From: Anoxybacteroides voinovskiense
Lineage (GTDB): Bacteria; Bacillota; Bacilli; Bacillales; Anoxybacillaceae
Assembly: GCF_014196205.1 (NCBI RefSeq)
Contig: NZ_JACIDE010000003.1
Coordinates: 62,001 to 126,000, forward strand
DNA: 64,000 nucleotides
Direction: 5' to 3'
The notes beneath the pieces are model-generated. The model was given only the letters and a program-made list of their open reading frames with translations. It was not told the origin of the DNA and did no database searches. The position numbers and the translations under genes were made by a program. Below are positions 53,583 through 63,602 of the stretch, in pieces (position 1 is the first letter of the stretch; each line of letters opens with the position of its first letter).

Positions 53583-53649
53583 TATAATAGAAAGGAAGGT
53601 GTGTGAAACACCTTCCTCCTAAACGACACACACTGAGCGAACGTTCAGT
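53583..53649 (+). promoter_or_regulatory. promoter, leader hairpin and palindromic operator before thiolase
   Basis: TATAAT (53583-53588) is followed by the hairpin AGGAAGGTGT/ACACCTTCCT near the expected transcript start. The near-palindrome ACTGAGCGAACGTTCAGT (53632-53649) then has 8-bp half-sites. The last is a candidate TetR-family site. Confidence 0.5.
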
Positions 53650-53738
53650 CGGTGATTTGTAATCGCTTTCTTTCGCTCACGCCGTTGCCGTTTTGGTAGC
53701 GCTTGGGCATCTATATATTTTTCAAGGGGGAGAGGACG

Positions 53739-54920
53739 ATGGGGAAAACGGTCATTTTAAGCGGAGTACGCACACCATTTGGGAAATTTGGTGGAGGGTT
53801 AAGCACGTTTAGTGCTGCTCAGTTAGGAGGAATCGCAGTAAAAGAAGCGTTAGCGCGCGCAAATGTAAGCGCTGCACAAGTAGACGAAGTCATTTTAGGT
53901 ACGGTGTTACAAGGGGGGCAAGGGCAGCTTCCTTCGCGGCAAGCGGCTCGTTATGCAGGTATTCCGTGGGAAGTGCGCACCGAAACGATTAACAAAGTAT
54001 GCGCTTCTGGGATGCGTAGTGTCACTTTAGCAGATCAAATTATTCGCGCAGGCGACGGCGAAGTAATCGTCGCTGGTGGGATGGAGTCGATGAGCAACGC
54101 ACCATATGTGTTACCGAAAGCGCGCTGGGGATTGCGCATGGGCGATTCGACGGTGAAAGATTTAATGGTATATGACGGATTAACGTGCAGCTTTACTGGG
54201 GTGCATATGGGCATATACGGCGGAGAAACGGCAAAAGAACTAGAAATTTCCCGTGAAGCGCAAGATGCGTGGGCATACCGGAGCCACCAGCGGGCGATTG
54301 CGGCAATAGAGGCAGGGGTTCTTGCGGAAGAAATCGTCCCAGTCGAAATTCCGCAACGAAAAGGCGAACCGCTCGTTGTCACAGACGATGAATCGCCGCG
54401 CAAAGACACATCGCTTGAAAAATTAGCGAAGCTCTCTCCAGTATTCGACCCGACAGGAACAATTACTGCCGGAAACGCCCCAGGCGTCAACGACGGAGCA
54501 GCCGCGCTTGTGTTAATGAGCGAAGAGCGGGCGCTGCGTGAAGGGAGAACGCCGCTTGCGACGATTGTCGCCCATGCGTCGATCGCTGTCGAAGCGAAAG
54601 ATTTCCCGAAAACGCCAGGGCTTGTCATTAACGAGCTATTACGAAAAACGGGCAAAACCGCGGCAGAGATCGACTTATTTGAAATTAATGAAGCGTTCGC
54701 CGCAGTCGCACTCGCGAGCATCCAAATCGCTGGGCTCGATCCAGAGAAAGTGAACGTCAACGGCGGAGCCGTTGCGCTAGGACACCCAATCGGCGCAAGC
54801 GGTGCACGCATCATTATCACGCTCATTCACGAATTAAAACGCCGCGGCGGCGGGCTTGGCATTGCAGCGATTTGTAGCGGTGGCGGCCAAGGCGATGCCG
54901 TCATGGTTCAAGTCGATTAA
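53739..54920 (+). CDS. mmgA: acetyl-CoA acetyltransferase (thiolase)
   Basis: This 393-residue thiolase has acyl-accepting Cys88 ([10 protein letters not shown]), His in [11 protein letters not shown], and the C-terminal CSGGGQGDA with the second Cys. It splits acetoacetyl- or longer 3-ketoacyl-CoA. ATG 53739 follows GGGGGAGAGG; the longer frame lacks a site. It heads a run of thiolase, 3-hydroxyacyl-CoA dehydrogenase and acyl-CoA dehydrogenase, the mmgABC order of B. subtilis. Confidence 0.88.
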   Translation: MGKTVILSGVRTPFGKFGGGLSTFSAAQLGGIAVKEALARANVSAAQVDEVILGTVLQGGQGQLPSRQAARYAGIPWEVRTETINKVCASGMRSVTLADQIIRAGDGEVIVAGGMESMSNAPYVLPKARWGLRMGDSTVKDLMVYDGLTCSFTGVHMGIYGGETAKELEISREAQDAWAYRSHQRAIAAIEAGVLAEEIVPVEIPQRKGEPLVVTDDESPRKDTSLEKLAKLSPVFDPTGTITAGNAPGVNDGAAALVLMSEERALREGRTPLATIVAHASIAVEAKDFPKTPGLVINELLRKTGKTAAEIDLFEINEAFAAVALASIQIAGLDPEKVNVNGGAVALGHPIGASGARIIITLIHELKRRGGGLGIAAICSGGGQGDAVMVQVD

Positions 54921-54962
54921 CGAATACGAAAGACGAAAAATCAGTAGATGGGGGATTTGCGG

Positions 54963-55814
54963 ATGGATGTTCAAAAAGTAATGGTAGTCGGTGCCGGCCA
55001 AATGGGATCCGGCATTGCCCAAGTATGTGCGATGGCAGGGTATGATGTGTTTTTACACGATTTACAAGAAACATATGTCGAGCGTGGACTTGCGACAATT
55101 ACGAAAAACTTAACGCGCCAAGTCGAAAAAGGAAAAATGACGGAAGAAGAAAAATCGAACATTTTACAGCGCATTACACCATCGGTCGATTTGCAAAATG
55201 CACGCGAAGTGGATTTAGTCATTGAAGCGGTTGTCGAAAACATGGAAGTAAAAACATCGTTGTTTGCGCAACTCGATGAAATCACACCGCCGCATGCGAT
55301 TTTAGCGACAAACACGTCATCGCTGCCGATTACAGAAATTGCCGCTGCGACGAAGCGGCCGGAAAAAGTCATCGGCATGCACTTTATGAATCCAGTTCCA
55401 GTGATGAAGCTTGTCGAAATTATTCGCGGGCTGGCGACAGCGCCGGAAGTGTATGAAACAATCGAAGCGATGACGCGCAAATTAAATAAAGTGCCAGTCG
55501 AAGTGAACGATTTTCCAGGCTTTATTTCGAACCGTATTTTAATGCCGATGATTAACGAAGCAATTTATGCGTTGTACGAAGGAGTAGCGACGAAAGAAGC
55601 GATTGACGAAGTGATGAAGCTCGGCATGAATCATCCGATGGGGCCGCTGACGCTTGCGGATTTTATCGGGCTTGATACGTGCTTATACATTATGGAAACG
55701 CTTCATGAAGGATTTGGCGACGACAAATATCGCCCATGCCCATTGTTGCGTAAATACGTGAAAGCCGGCTGGCTAGGCAGAAAAACAGGCAAAGGATTTT
55801 ATACGTACGAATAA
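54963..55814 (+). CDS. mmgB: 3-hydroxybutyryl-CoA dehydrogenase
   Basis: This 283-residue NAD-binding enzyme starts at ATG 54963, after GGGGGA; the upstream in-frame ATG at 54948 overlaps that site. The Rossmann motif [20 protein letters not shown] is at the N terminus, and the catalytic His lies in [17 protein letters not shown] near 140. It oxidises 3-hydroxyacyl-CoA between the dehydrogenase and thiolase steps. Second gene of the mmg-like operon. Confidence 0.9.
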   Translation: MDVQKVMVVGAGQMGSGIAQVCAMAGYDVFLHDLQETYVERGLATITKNLTRQVEKGKMTEEEKSNILQRITPSVDLQNAREVDLVIEAVVENMEVKTSLFAQLDEITPPHAILATNTSSLPITEIAAATKRPEKVIGMHFMNPVPVMKLVEIIRGLATAPEVYETIEAMTRKLNKVPVEVNDFPGFISNRILMPMINEAIYALYEGVATKEAIDEVMKLGMNHPMGPLTLADFIGLDTCLYIMETLHEGFGDDKYRPCPLLRKYVKAGWLGRKTGKGFYTYE

Positions 55815-55839
55815 ACGGACAGCAAAGAAGGTGGCATAC

Positions 55840-56994
55840 ATGAATTTACGTTTCACAGAAGAGCAAGAAATGATGCGCAACATGGTGCGTGAATTTGCGG
55901 CGAGCGAAATTGCTCCATTTGTTGAGCGCATGGAAAAAGGAGAGTTTCCGCGGCCAATTTTAAAAAAAATGGCGGAACTCGGGTTAATGGGAATTACGAT
56001 TCCAGAAGAATACGGCGGCGCCGGCATGGATTTTACATCATATATCATTGCCATTCATGAAATTTCAAAAGTCAGTGCAACCGTCGGCGTCATTTTATCG
56101 GTGCATACGTCCGTTGGCACCAATCCAATCCTCTATTTCGGGACAGAGGAACAAAAACGAAAATACGTGCCAAAGCTTGCGAGCGGGGAATATCTTGGCG
56201 CCTTTTGCCTCACCGAGCCAAGCGCTGGATCGGATGCGAAAAGTTTGAAAACGAAAGCTGTTCGCCAAGGCGACTATTACATTTTAAACGGCTCAAAAGT
56301 GTTTATTACAAACGGCGGCGAAGCGGATACGTACATCGTATTTGCCCGCACGAATCCAGACGAAACGGGGAGCCGCGGCATTTCTGCCTTTATCGTCGAA
56401 AAAGATACGCCAGGGTTTATTATCGGCAAAGACGAAAAGAAAATGGGCTTGCACGGTTCACGAACAGTACAAATTTCGTTTGAAGATGCAAAAGTGCCAG
56501 CGGAAAATTTATTAGGCGAAGAAGGACAAGGATTTAAAATTGCGATGGCAAACCTTGACGTCGGCCGCATCGGCATCGCTGCCCAGTCGCTTGGCATTGC
56601 CGAAGCCGCATTGGAATACGCGACCGCCTACGCGAAAGAGCGAATTCAATTTGGCAAACCAATCGCCGAGCAGCAAGGAATTGCATTTAAACTAGCCGAT
56701 ATGGCGACAGCGGTCGAAGCTGCGAAACTGTTAGTATATCGTGCTGCCTTTTTGCGGACGAAAGGACTTTCCTGCAGCAAAGAAGCATCGATGGCGAAAT
56801 TGTTCGCATCAAGAGCAGCGATGGAAAATGCGATTGAAGCGGTGCAAATTTTCGGTGGCAACGGCTATACCGAAGACTATCCGGTGGAGCGCTTATTCCG
56901 CGATGCGAAAATTTGCGAAATTTACGAAGGAACGAGCGAAATTCAGCGCTTAGTCATTAGCAAGCAACTATCAGGCGTGTTGATTAACCATTAA
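55840..56994 (+). CDS. mmgC: acyl-CoA dehydrogenase
   Basis: This 384-residue FAD enzyme introduces the alpha-beta double bond in short or branched acyl-CoA. Family blocks are [45 protein letters not shown] and the base Glu within YEGT. ATG 55840 follows GAAGGTGG. The last five codons, VLINH, and the stop come from the left end of the structured element at 56977. The native end was probably a few residues after SKQL. Confidence 0.88.
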   Translation: MNLRFTEEQEMMRNMVREFAASEIAPFVERMEKGEFPRPILKKMAELGLMGITIPEEYGGAGMDFTSYIIAIHEISKVSATVGVILSVHTSVGTNPILYFGTEEQKRKYVPKLASGEYLGAFCLTEPSAGSDAKSLKTKAVRQGDYYILNGSKVFITNGGEADTYIVFARTNPDETGSRGISAFIVEKDTPGFIIGKDEKKMGLHGSRTVQISFEDAKVPAENLLGEEGQGFKIAMANLDVGRIGIAAQSLGIAEAALEYATAYAKERIQFGKPIAEQQGIAFKLADMATAVEAAKLLVYRAAFLRTKGLSCSKEASMAKLFASRAAMENAIEAVQIFGGNGYTEDYPVERLFRDAKICEIYEGTSEIQRLVISKQLSGVLINH

Positions 56995-57220
56995 AAACCA
57001 GTTGAAATTGCTGTATTCCTAGCTTTTCTGCCGTAGTCGACAAGCGGTTCGCTTGCCGACTGGGCATGCTGTACGCATGCTCTCCTCGAACAATGAACGC
57101 TTTGCGGGCAAATGACATTTGCCCGCCGGCGTTCTTGTTCGAGGGAAGAGGCAGAAAAGCTTGTGTTCAGTCAAATGATTCTGTGTTTTTAGTAAAATAT
57201 TGGGTAATCAACACTCGTGA
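56977..57220. repeat. multi-hairpin element with inverted ends, copy 2
   Basis: Left end GTGTTGATTAACCATT and right end (inverted) GTGTTGATTACCCAAT bound this copy of the 37836 element. Stems: AGCTTTTCTGCC/GGCAGAAAAGCT (57021-57032, 57150-57161); GTCGACAAGCG/CGCTTGCCGAC (one mismatch); GGGCATGC/GCATGCTC (G-U in RNA); CTCGAACAA-t-GAACGC/GCGTTC-TTGTTCGAG; apical GCGGGCAAAT/ATTTGCCCGC. It fills the gap between the two acyl-CoA dehydrogenase genes. Confidence 0.88.
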
Positions 57221-57250
57221 GCAACTATAAAAGAAACGGGGGAGAGGACG

Positions 57251-58393
57251 ATGAATTTTCAATTAACCGAAGAGCATGAAATGATACGAAAAATGGTGCG
57301 CGAATTTGCGAAAAATGAAGTAGCACCGACAGCGGCAGAGCGCGACGAAGAGGAGCGGTTTGATCGTGAAATTTTCGATAAAATGGCGGAACTAGGGTTA
57401 ACAGGCATTCCGTGGCCGGAAGAATACGGCGGCATTGGTAGCGATTATTTAGCGTATGTCATCGCCGTAGAAGAACTATCGAAAGTATGCGCATCGACAG
57501 GGGTAACGTTGTCGGCGCACATTTCCCTTGCGAGCTGGCCGATTTATAAATTTGGCACAGAGGAACAAAAACAAACGTATTTACGGGCGCTAGCGACAGG
57601 AGAAAAGCTTGGCGCATACGGTCTTTCGGAACCGGGCGCAGGGTCAGACGTTTCCTCGATGAAAACGAGAGCGGTATTAGACGGCGACCATTACGTCATT
57701 AACGGCTCGAAAGTATGGATTACAAACGGTGGCGAAGCGGACATTTACGTTGTCTTTGCTGTGACAGACCCGGAAAAAAAACATAGAGGCATTAGCGCCT
57801 TCATTATCGAAAAAGGCACACCAGGCTTTTCGATCGGCAAAAAAGAGAAAAAACTAGGCATTCGTTCGTCACCGACAACGGAGCTCATTTTCGAAGATTG
57901 CCGTGTTCCGAAAGAAAACTTGCTTGGGCAAGAAGGGGAAGGATTTAAAATTGCGATGATGACATTAGACGGCGGTCGCAACGGCATCGCGGCGCAAGCG
58001 GTCGGCATCGCCCAAGGCGCGCTCGATGCAGCCGTCGAATACGCGAAAGGGCGCGTGCAATTTGGCAAACCAATCGCGGAACAACAAGGGGTAGGATTTA
58101 AATTAGCGGACATGGCAACGGCAGTCGAAGCGGCGCGGCTATTGACATACCAAGCAGCATGGCTCGAATCAAACAACCTTCCATACGGAAAAGCGTCGGC
58201 GATGGCGAAGCTGTTTGCAGGAGACACGGCAATGAAAGTCACGGTCGATGCGGTACAAATTTTTGGCGGATATGGCTATACGAAAGATTATCCAGTAGAG
58301 CGGTTTATGCGCGACGCAAAAATTACGCAAATTTATGAAGGAACGCAAGAAATTCAGCGGCTCGTCATTTCACGGATGTTAACAAAAGAATAA
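57251..58393 (+). CDS. acdA: acyl-CoA dehydrogenase AcdA
   Basis: This 380-residue FAD-dependent dehydrogenase is paralogous to the upstream gene. Visible blocks are [51 protein letters not shown] with the catalytic Glu in YEGT. GGGGGAGAGG precedes ATG. The stop overlaps the upstream frame of the TetR gene. In B. subtilis acdA follows fadF; here mmgABC-like genes lie between. Substrate chain length is not readable from sequence. Confidence 0.88.
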   Translation: MNFQLTEEHEMIRKMVREFAKNEVAPTAAERDEEERFDREIFDKMAELGLTGIPWPEEYGGIGSDYLAYVIAVEELSKVCASTGVTLSAHISLASWPIYKFGTEEQKQTYLRALATGEKLGAYGLSEPGAGSDVSSMKTRAVLDGDHYVINGSKVWITNGGEADIYVVFAVTDPEKKHRGISAFIIEKGTPGFSIGKKEKKLGIRSSPTTELIFEDCRVPKENLLGQEGEGFKIAMMTLDGGRNGIAAQAVGIAQGALDAAVEYAKGRVQFGKPIAEQQGVGFKLADMATAVEAARLLTYQAAWLESNNLPYGKASAMAKLFAGDTAMKVTVDAVQIFGGYGYTKDYPVERFMRDAKITQIYEGTQEIQRLVISRMLTKE

Positions 58394-58407
58394 TGGAGCG
58401 ATTGACG

Positions 58408-59043
58408 ATGAACATGAAAAAACGGGAAGTGCCGGCTTCGGTCAAAGACGAACGGCTCGTCAAAAAGCGGCGCAACGAAATGATTAAAGGCGCGATCGCT
58501 CTGTTTAAACAAAAAGGGTTCCATCGGACGACAACGCGGGAAATTGCCAAAGCATCAGGGTTTAGTATCGGCACGCTGTATGAATATATCCGCCAAAAAG
58601 AAGATGTGCTTTATTTAGTGTGCGACCGCATTTACGATGAAGTATACGAACGGCTCGAAAAAGATATCGGCACGCACCATGGTACGATTGAAAGCTTAAA
58701 GCTTGCCATCGCTCGCTACTTCAAAGTCATTGACGATTTGCAAGACGAAGTGCTCGTCATGTACCAAGAAGTAAAGTCATTAACGAAAGATTCGCTGCCG
58801 TACGTGTTGAACAAAGAGTTACAAATGGTGAAGATTTTTGAAAACATTTTGCGAGAATGTGTCGAAAACGGGGCGTTTTCCTTAACCGAGCGGGAAATTC
58901 AGCTGTTTGCTCACGATATTTTCGTGCTCGGACAAATGTGGGCGTTCCGCCGCTGGGCGCTGCATAAAATGTATACGTTAGAGGAGTACATCGAACTACA
59001 AACGCAATTGTTGTTAAGGGGTATTTTGGAGAAACGGTCATAA
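58408..59043 (+). CDS. TetR/AcrR-family regulator
   Basis: This 211-residue repressor-like protein has an N-terminal HTH, GFHRTTTREIAKASGFSIGTLYEYIRQKEDVLYLV (about 33-67), and an all-helical ligand domain. ATG 58408 is preferred because GGAG lies nine bases before it. It sits between acdA and icmF and very likely senses an acyl-CoA from this pathway and represses the cluster. The palindrome at 53632 is a candidate site. FadR itself may be encoded elsewhere. Confidence 0.8.
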   Translation: MNMKKREVPASVKDERLVKKRRNEMIKGAIALFKQKGFHRTTTREIAKASGFSIGTLYEYIRQKEDVLYLVCDRIYDEVYERLEKDIGTHHGTIESLKLAIARYFKVIDDLQDEVLVMYQEVKSLTKDSLPYVLNKELQMVKIFENILRECVENGAFSLTEREIQLFAHDIFVLGQMWAFRRWALHKMYTLEEYIELQTQLLLRGILEKRS

Positions 59044-59064
59044 CGACAAAGGGGGAGAGAGAGG

Positions 59065-62000
59065 ATGGCACACATTTATCGGCCGAAACATCATGTTCGT
59101 TTTGTGACAGCCTCCAGCTTATTCGATGGCCATGATGCCTCGATCAATATTATGCGCCGTATTTTGCAAGCAAGCGGCGCAGAAGTTATTCATTTAGGGC
59201 ATAACCGCTCAGCAGAGGAGATTGTCAATGCCGCCATCCAAGAAGATGTGCAAGGCATTGCCGTCTCTTCTTACCAAGGCGGCCATATGGAATTTTTTAA
59301 ATATATGTATGACTTATTAAAAGAACGCGGCGCCTCCCATATCCGCATTTACGGCGGCGGGGGCGGCGTCATCATTCCAAAAGAGATCAAAGAATTGCAC
59401 GACTACGGCATCGCCCGCATTTTTTCACCGGAAGACGGGCGCGTGCTCGGGTTGCAAGGCATGATTAACGTCATGTTAGAAGAGTGTGATTTCCCGACGG
59501 TAAAGCAGCTGACGGACGAACTAGAACGCCTCCCGAACGGCGATGTGCAAGCGGTCGCTCGGCTTATTACCGTTTGTGAAAACTTGCTAGATGCAACCGA
59601 TGAAGCAGCCGCGACGATCGAACGCGTACTCGGGAAAGTAAAAGAAATGGCAAAACACGTGCCAGTCGTCGGCATTACCGGAACGGGCGGCGCAGGAAAA
59701 AGCTCATTAACCGATGAACTCGTCCGCCGCTTTTTAAACGAAATTCCGGAGAAAAAAGTGGCGATTTTATCGGTTGACCCGACGAAGCAAAAAACAGGTG
59801 GTGCGCTACTTGGCGACCGCATTCGCATGAACTCCATCAACTCGCCACGCGTCTACATGCGCAGTTTAGCGACGCGCCATTCGCGCTCGGAGTTGTCGCT
59901 GGCGATTAAAGAAGCGATTCAAGTCGTGAAAGCGGCTGGATTTGACTTAATCATCGTTGAAACGAGCGGCATCGGTCAAGGTGATGCGGCGATTACCGAA
60001 GTGAGCGACATTTCTATGTATGTCATGACAAGTGAGTTCGGGGCGCCGACACAGCTAGAGAAAATCGACATGATTGACTATGCCGACCTCATCGTCATTA
60101 ATAAATTTGAGCGAAAAGGCTCAGAAGATGCCAAACGGCAAGTGCAAAAGCAATACCAACGCAGCCACCAACTATTTGATAAAGAGTTATCGGAAATGCC
60201 GGTGTACGGAACGATTGCAAGCCAATTTAACGACCCAGGCACGAATACGCTTTTTGTCGCTTTGATTGATTTAATTAATAAAAAAGCAGGTACGAACTGG
60301 ACGACGACGCTCGAAACCGTCGCAGACGTGCAAAAACAAAACGTCATTATTCCGAACGAACGCCGCCATTATTTGCGCGAAATTGCCGATACGGTGCGCA
60401 ATTACCATAAATATGTGGAAAAACAAAGCGAACTTGCTCGCCGCTTGTTCCAAATCGAAGGGGCGATGGCGGCAGCGAAAGAGCGCGGGCAAGAAGAAGT
60501 GATTGCGTCGCTAGAGGCGTTAAAACAGCATTACGAAAACGAGTTAACTGCGGAATCGAAGCGAATTCTCGGGTCGTGGGAAGACGTGAAAGCGAAATAT
60601 CGTGCGAAACAATTTGTCACGAAAATTCGCGACAAAGAAATCGTCACCGAATTGACGACGAAAAGCCTTGCGGGGCTAGACATTCCGAAAGTAGCGCTGC
60701 CGAAATTTAAAGACTATGGGGAAATTTTGCGCTGGGTGTATAAAGAAAACGTTCCTGGTTATTTCCCATACACGGCTGGCGTCTTCCCATTTAAGCGGCA
60801 AGGGGAAGATCCGAAACGGCAGTTTGCGGGAGAAGGAACGCCAGAGCGAACGAACCGCCGCTTCCACTATTTATGTAAAGACGATCCGGCGAAGCGTTTA
60901 AGTACAGCGTTTGACTCGGTAACGTTATACGGCGAAGACCCACAATACCGTCCAGACATTTTCGGAAAAGTCGGCGAAAGCGGCGTCAGCGTCTGTACGC
61001 TCGACGACATGAAGCGATTATATAAAGGCTTTGATTTGTGTCATCCATCGACGTCTGTGTCGATGACAATTAACGGACCAGCGCCGATTATTTTAGCGAT
61101 GTTTATGAATACAGCAATTGAACAACAAGTCGAAAAACGCGAACAAGAGCTTGGTCGTCCGCTGACGAAAGAAGAATACGAAGAAGTGAAAGCATGGACG
61201 CTACAAACGGTGCGCGGCACGGTGCAAGCCGATATTTTAAAAGAAGACCAGGGACAAAATACGTGCATTTTCTCGACCGAATTTGCGCTGAAAATGATGG
61301 GGGACATTCAAGAGTACTTTATTCAGCATAAAGTGCGTAACTATTACTCTGTCTCGATTTCCGGCTACCATATTGCCGAAGCGGGAGCAAACCCGATTAC
61401 GCAGCTAGCGTTCACATTAGCGAACGGCTTTACGTATGTCGAATATTATTTAAGCCGGGGCATGCACATTGATGATTTTGCGCCAAACTTATCGTTTTTC
61501 TTTAGCAACGGCTTAGACCCAGAGTATTCTGTCATCGGTCGTGTCGCCCGCCGCATTTGGGCGGTCGTCATGCGCGAAAAATATGGGGCAAACGAGCGGA
61601 GCCAAAAATTGAAATATCACGTGCAAACGTCCGGTCGCTCGCTCCATGCGCAAGAAATTGACTTTAACGACATTCGCACGACGTTGCAGGCGTTAATGGC
61701 CCTTCATGATAACTGCAACTCATTGCATACAAACGCCTACGACGAAGCGATTACGACACCAACCGAAGAGTCGGTCCGTCGGGCAATGGCGATTCAGCTG
61801 ATCATTACAAAAGAGCATGGGTTAACGAAAAATGAAAATCCGCTGCAAGGTTCGTTCATTATTGAAGAGTTGACGGACTTAGTCGAAGAAGCAGTATTGC
61901 AAGAATTTGAGCGGCTCAACGACCGCGGCGGCGTATTAGGCGCGATGGAAATGCAATATCAACGCGGCAAAATCCAAGACGAATCGATGTATTATGAAAT

Positions 62001-62319
62001 GAAAAAGCATAGCGGCGAATTGCCAATCATCGGCGTCAATACGTATTTAAACCCAAATCCGCCGTCAGAAGAAGAATTAAACAACATTCAATTAGCTCGC
62101 GCTTCTTACGAAGAAAAAGAATTACAAATTACGAATTTACGAGCGTTCCAAGAGCGAAATAAAGACAAAGTGGACGAAGCGTTGAAGCGATTGAAACATG
62201 TCGCGGTGAGCGGCGGTAACATTTTCGCGGAATTGATGGAAACGGTCAAAGTAGCGAGCCTCGGGCAAATTACGAAAGCGTTATACGAAGTCGGCGGTCA
62301 GTACCGTCGGAATATGTAA
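59065..62319 (+). CDS. icmF: fused isobutyryl-CoA mutase
   Basis: This 1084-residue adenosylcobalamin enzyme interconverts isobutyryl-CoA and butyryl-CoA. The N-terminal B12 domain has DGHDAS (21-26) with axial His23. A MeaI-type GTPase chaperone domain follows, with P-loop GTGGAGKSS from 206. A linker and a C-terminal TIM-barrel mutase domain (about 590-1084) complete it. Ends are intact. Some IcmF proteins also act on isovaleryl- or pivalyl-CoA. Co-location with acyl-CoA dehydrogenases suggests Val/Leu or branched-acid catabolism. Confidence 0.95.
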   Translation: MAHIYRPKHHVRFVTASSLFDGHDASINIMRRILQASGAEVIHLGHNRSAEEIVNAAIQEDVQGIAVSSYQGGHMEFFKYMYDLLKERGASHIRIYGGGGGVIIPKEIKELHDYGIARIFSPEDGRVLGLQGMINVMLEECDFPTVKQLTDELERLPNGDVQAVARLITVCENLLDATDEAAATIERVLGKVKEMAKHVPVVGITGTGGAGKSSLTDELVRRFLNEIPEKKVAILSVDPTKQKTGGALLGDRIRMNSINSPRVYMRSLATRHSRSELSLAIKEAIQVVKAAGFDLIIVETSGIGQGDAAITEVSDISMYVMTSEFGAPTQLEKIDMIDYADLIVINKFERKGSEDAKRQVQKQYQRSHQLFDKELSEMPVYGTIASQFNDPGTNTLFVALIDLINKKAGTNWTTTLETVADVQKQNVIIPNERRHYLREIADTVRNYHKYVEKQSELARRLFQIEGAMAAAKERGQEEVIASLEALKQHYENELTAESKRILGSWEDVKAKYRAKQFVTKIRDKEIVTELTTKSLAGLDIPKVALPKFKDYGEILRWVYKENVPGYFPYTAGVFPFKRQGEDPKRQFAGEGTPERTNRRFHYLCKDDPAKRLSTAFDSVTLYGEDPQYRPDIFGKVGESGVSVCTLDDMKRLYKGFDLCHPSTSVSMTINGPAPIILAMFMNTAIEQQVEKREQELGRPLTKEEYEEVKAWTLQTVRGTVQADILKEDQGQNTCIFSTEFALKMMGDIQEYFIQHKVRNYYSVSISGYHIAEAGANPITQLAFTLANGFTYVEYYLSRGMHIDDFAPNLSFFFSNGLDPEYSVIGRVARRIWAVVMREKYGANERSQKLKYHVQTSGRSLHAQEIDFNDIRTTLQALMALHDNCNSLHTNAYDEAITTPTEESVRRAMAIQLIITKEHGLTKNENPLQGSFIIEELTDLVEEAVLQEFERLNDRGGVLGAMEMQYQRGKIQDESMYYEMKKHSGELPIIGVNTYLNPNPPSEEELNNIQLARASYEEKELQITNLRAFQERNKDKVDEALKRLKHVAVSGGNIFAELMETVKVASLGQITKALYEVGGQYRRNM

Positions 62320-62488
62320 TAAAGACTGAATCAAAAGGTCGCCTGCCCTTAAACGGAACACAACATATAGATTGTTTGTTGTTATTTCGTGCGTATATAT
62401 GGTGATAGAAAAAGGCTGTCCACTAGCGTTGCACAGCTTACAAAATTAGTAAATAAAGTGTGATATAAAAAAACGTTTACGCAAAAGA
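62320..62488. other. intergenic sequence after icmF, no gene seen
   Basis: A+T-rich DNA with no convincing ORF or clear terminator. Confidence 0.4.
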
Positions 62489-62557
62489 AAAAAACTCCTA
62501 TTGTAGAAGTGTTGGCTTGTTTGTCCCAAAAACAAGTCTTCTACAAAGGAGTTTTTT
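62489..62557. repeat. large perfect hairpin beside IS remnant
   Basis: AAAAAACTCCT (62489-62499) pairs with AGGAGTTTTTT (62547-62557), with inner GTAGAAG/CTTCTAC and CTTGTTT/AAACAAG. It resembles a terminator placed at the entrance of a mobile gene. Confidence 0.65.
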
Positions 62558-62559
62558 CA

Positions 62560-62614
62560 ATGAATAAGAACAATATAATTCATCAAAGCGTCATTCGTCA
62601 ATGTTTATCTTTAT
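62560..62614 (+). pseudogene. start of an unrelated ORF, truncated by IS982 sequence
   Basis: ATG 62560 opens MNKNNIIHQSVIRQCLSL, which resembles the beginning of a different transposase, right after the hairpin. The frame ends in a shifted reading of IS982 DNA at 62691. The assignment as a transposase start is tentative. Confidence 0.4.
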
Positions 62615-63440
62615 TGCAGCCATTTTTTTCTTTGTTTCTGCTCAACTGCCATCGATTCAAATGTATTTGCAACGTCGCAATCGTCATTTAGCGAAACAAG
62701 AAGACACGGTAATCATTGCTATTCATCTTTTAGGGAAGCTGCTTGGCTTCTCTTCCGAACGGGAATGGCATCGCTTTGTGACTGGGAACTTGTTTACGGA
62801 TGGACATTTTCTCGAACGTTCTCGCTACCATAGTCGTTGTCGAGCGCTGCGCTTTGCGATCAAATGGATTCGCCATGAGCTAGCCAAACGTGGGCAACAC
62901 CACGCCTATGCGGTCGTAGACAGTATGCCGCTCGAGTTGTGCCATGCCGCAAGAATGTACCGTGTCAAACGATTTCAAGGAATCGCGGACATCGGGCTTT
63001 GTGCGTCGAAAAAGCAGTGGTACTATGGATTTAAGCTCCATCTTCAAGTGACCGACCAAGGACTGCCCATGGGATACGTGGTAACGGAGGCGTCCTGTCA
63101 CGATCGAACCGCAGCTGAAACCGTCATGACTCAAATTCCTCACCCCTTTCATTTGGGAGACAAGGGATTTATCAGTAGCGAATGGCAAAAAAAGTTGTAT
63201 AAAGCGTACCAAATCGCCTTTTGGACTCCATCTCGCAAAAACCAGAAACATGGCCCATCGGCATCATGGGAGAGATGGCTCAAACAAAAACGGAAAGTCA
63301 TTGAAACGGTGTTCTCTGTCCTCGTCGACCAGTATCGTATCACAGAAATTCGTGCTCATTCGATTTCAGGGTTTGAAGTGGCACTAGATGGCATATTGTT
63401 GGTGTATTCGCTTGTAACACTCGGGCTAGTTGAGCGCTAG
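62615..63440 (+). pseudogene. IS982 transposase lacking its N terminus
   Basis: The reading frame is open and the D, D, E residues (VVDSMP, HLGDKGF, KVIETVFS) are kept. The first 18 or so codons of the copy 1 gene are replaced by unrelated sequence; the in-frame start at 62601 has no ribosome site. It differs from copy 1 at scattered positions, for example PLELCH for PIELCH and SISGF for SIAGF. A shortened protein is possible but unlikely. Confidence 0.8.
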
Positions 63441-63461
63441 CGCTCAACTAGCACCACGGGT
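62615..63461 (+). mobile_element. 5'-truncated IS982-family element, copy 2
   Basis: From about 62615 the DNA follows copy 1 from its base 157 or so to the end, including the palindrome (63429-63448) and right inverted repeat CTAGCACCACGGGT (63448-63461). The left inverted repeat and the transposase start are absent, so it cannot move by itself. Confidence 0.9.
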
Positions 63462-63555
63462 TTTATTCAGTGATATTCAAAAAACATCTCATAATTTATA
63501 CAAAGGTTGCGAAATATGAGTTACAAGGGGAGTTATTCGGCACTACACACCCTAT

Positions 63556-63598
63556 AAAAAAGACCCCGAAAGAGTCATAATACTCTTTCAAGGTCTTT
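63556..63598 (-). terminator. terminator of the right-edge gene
   Basis: AAAGACC/GGTCTTT with inner AAAGAGT/ACTCTTT, followed by T's on the minus strand. Confidence 0.75.
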
Positions 63599-63602
63599 AA
63601 AT

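Noticed and set aside
54035-54826. Long open frame of 263 codons on the minus strand
   Set aside because: It lies wholly inside the thiolase gene and is a shadow of its codon bias; no ribosome site or family resemblance.
62509-62691. Possible 60-codon gene before IS982 copy 2
   Set aside because: It begins inside the hairpin and its second half reads IS982 DNA in the wrong frame; kept only as a remnant from 62560.
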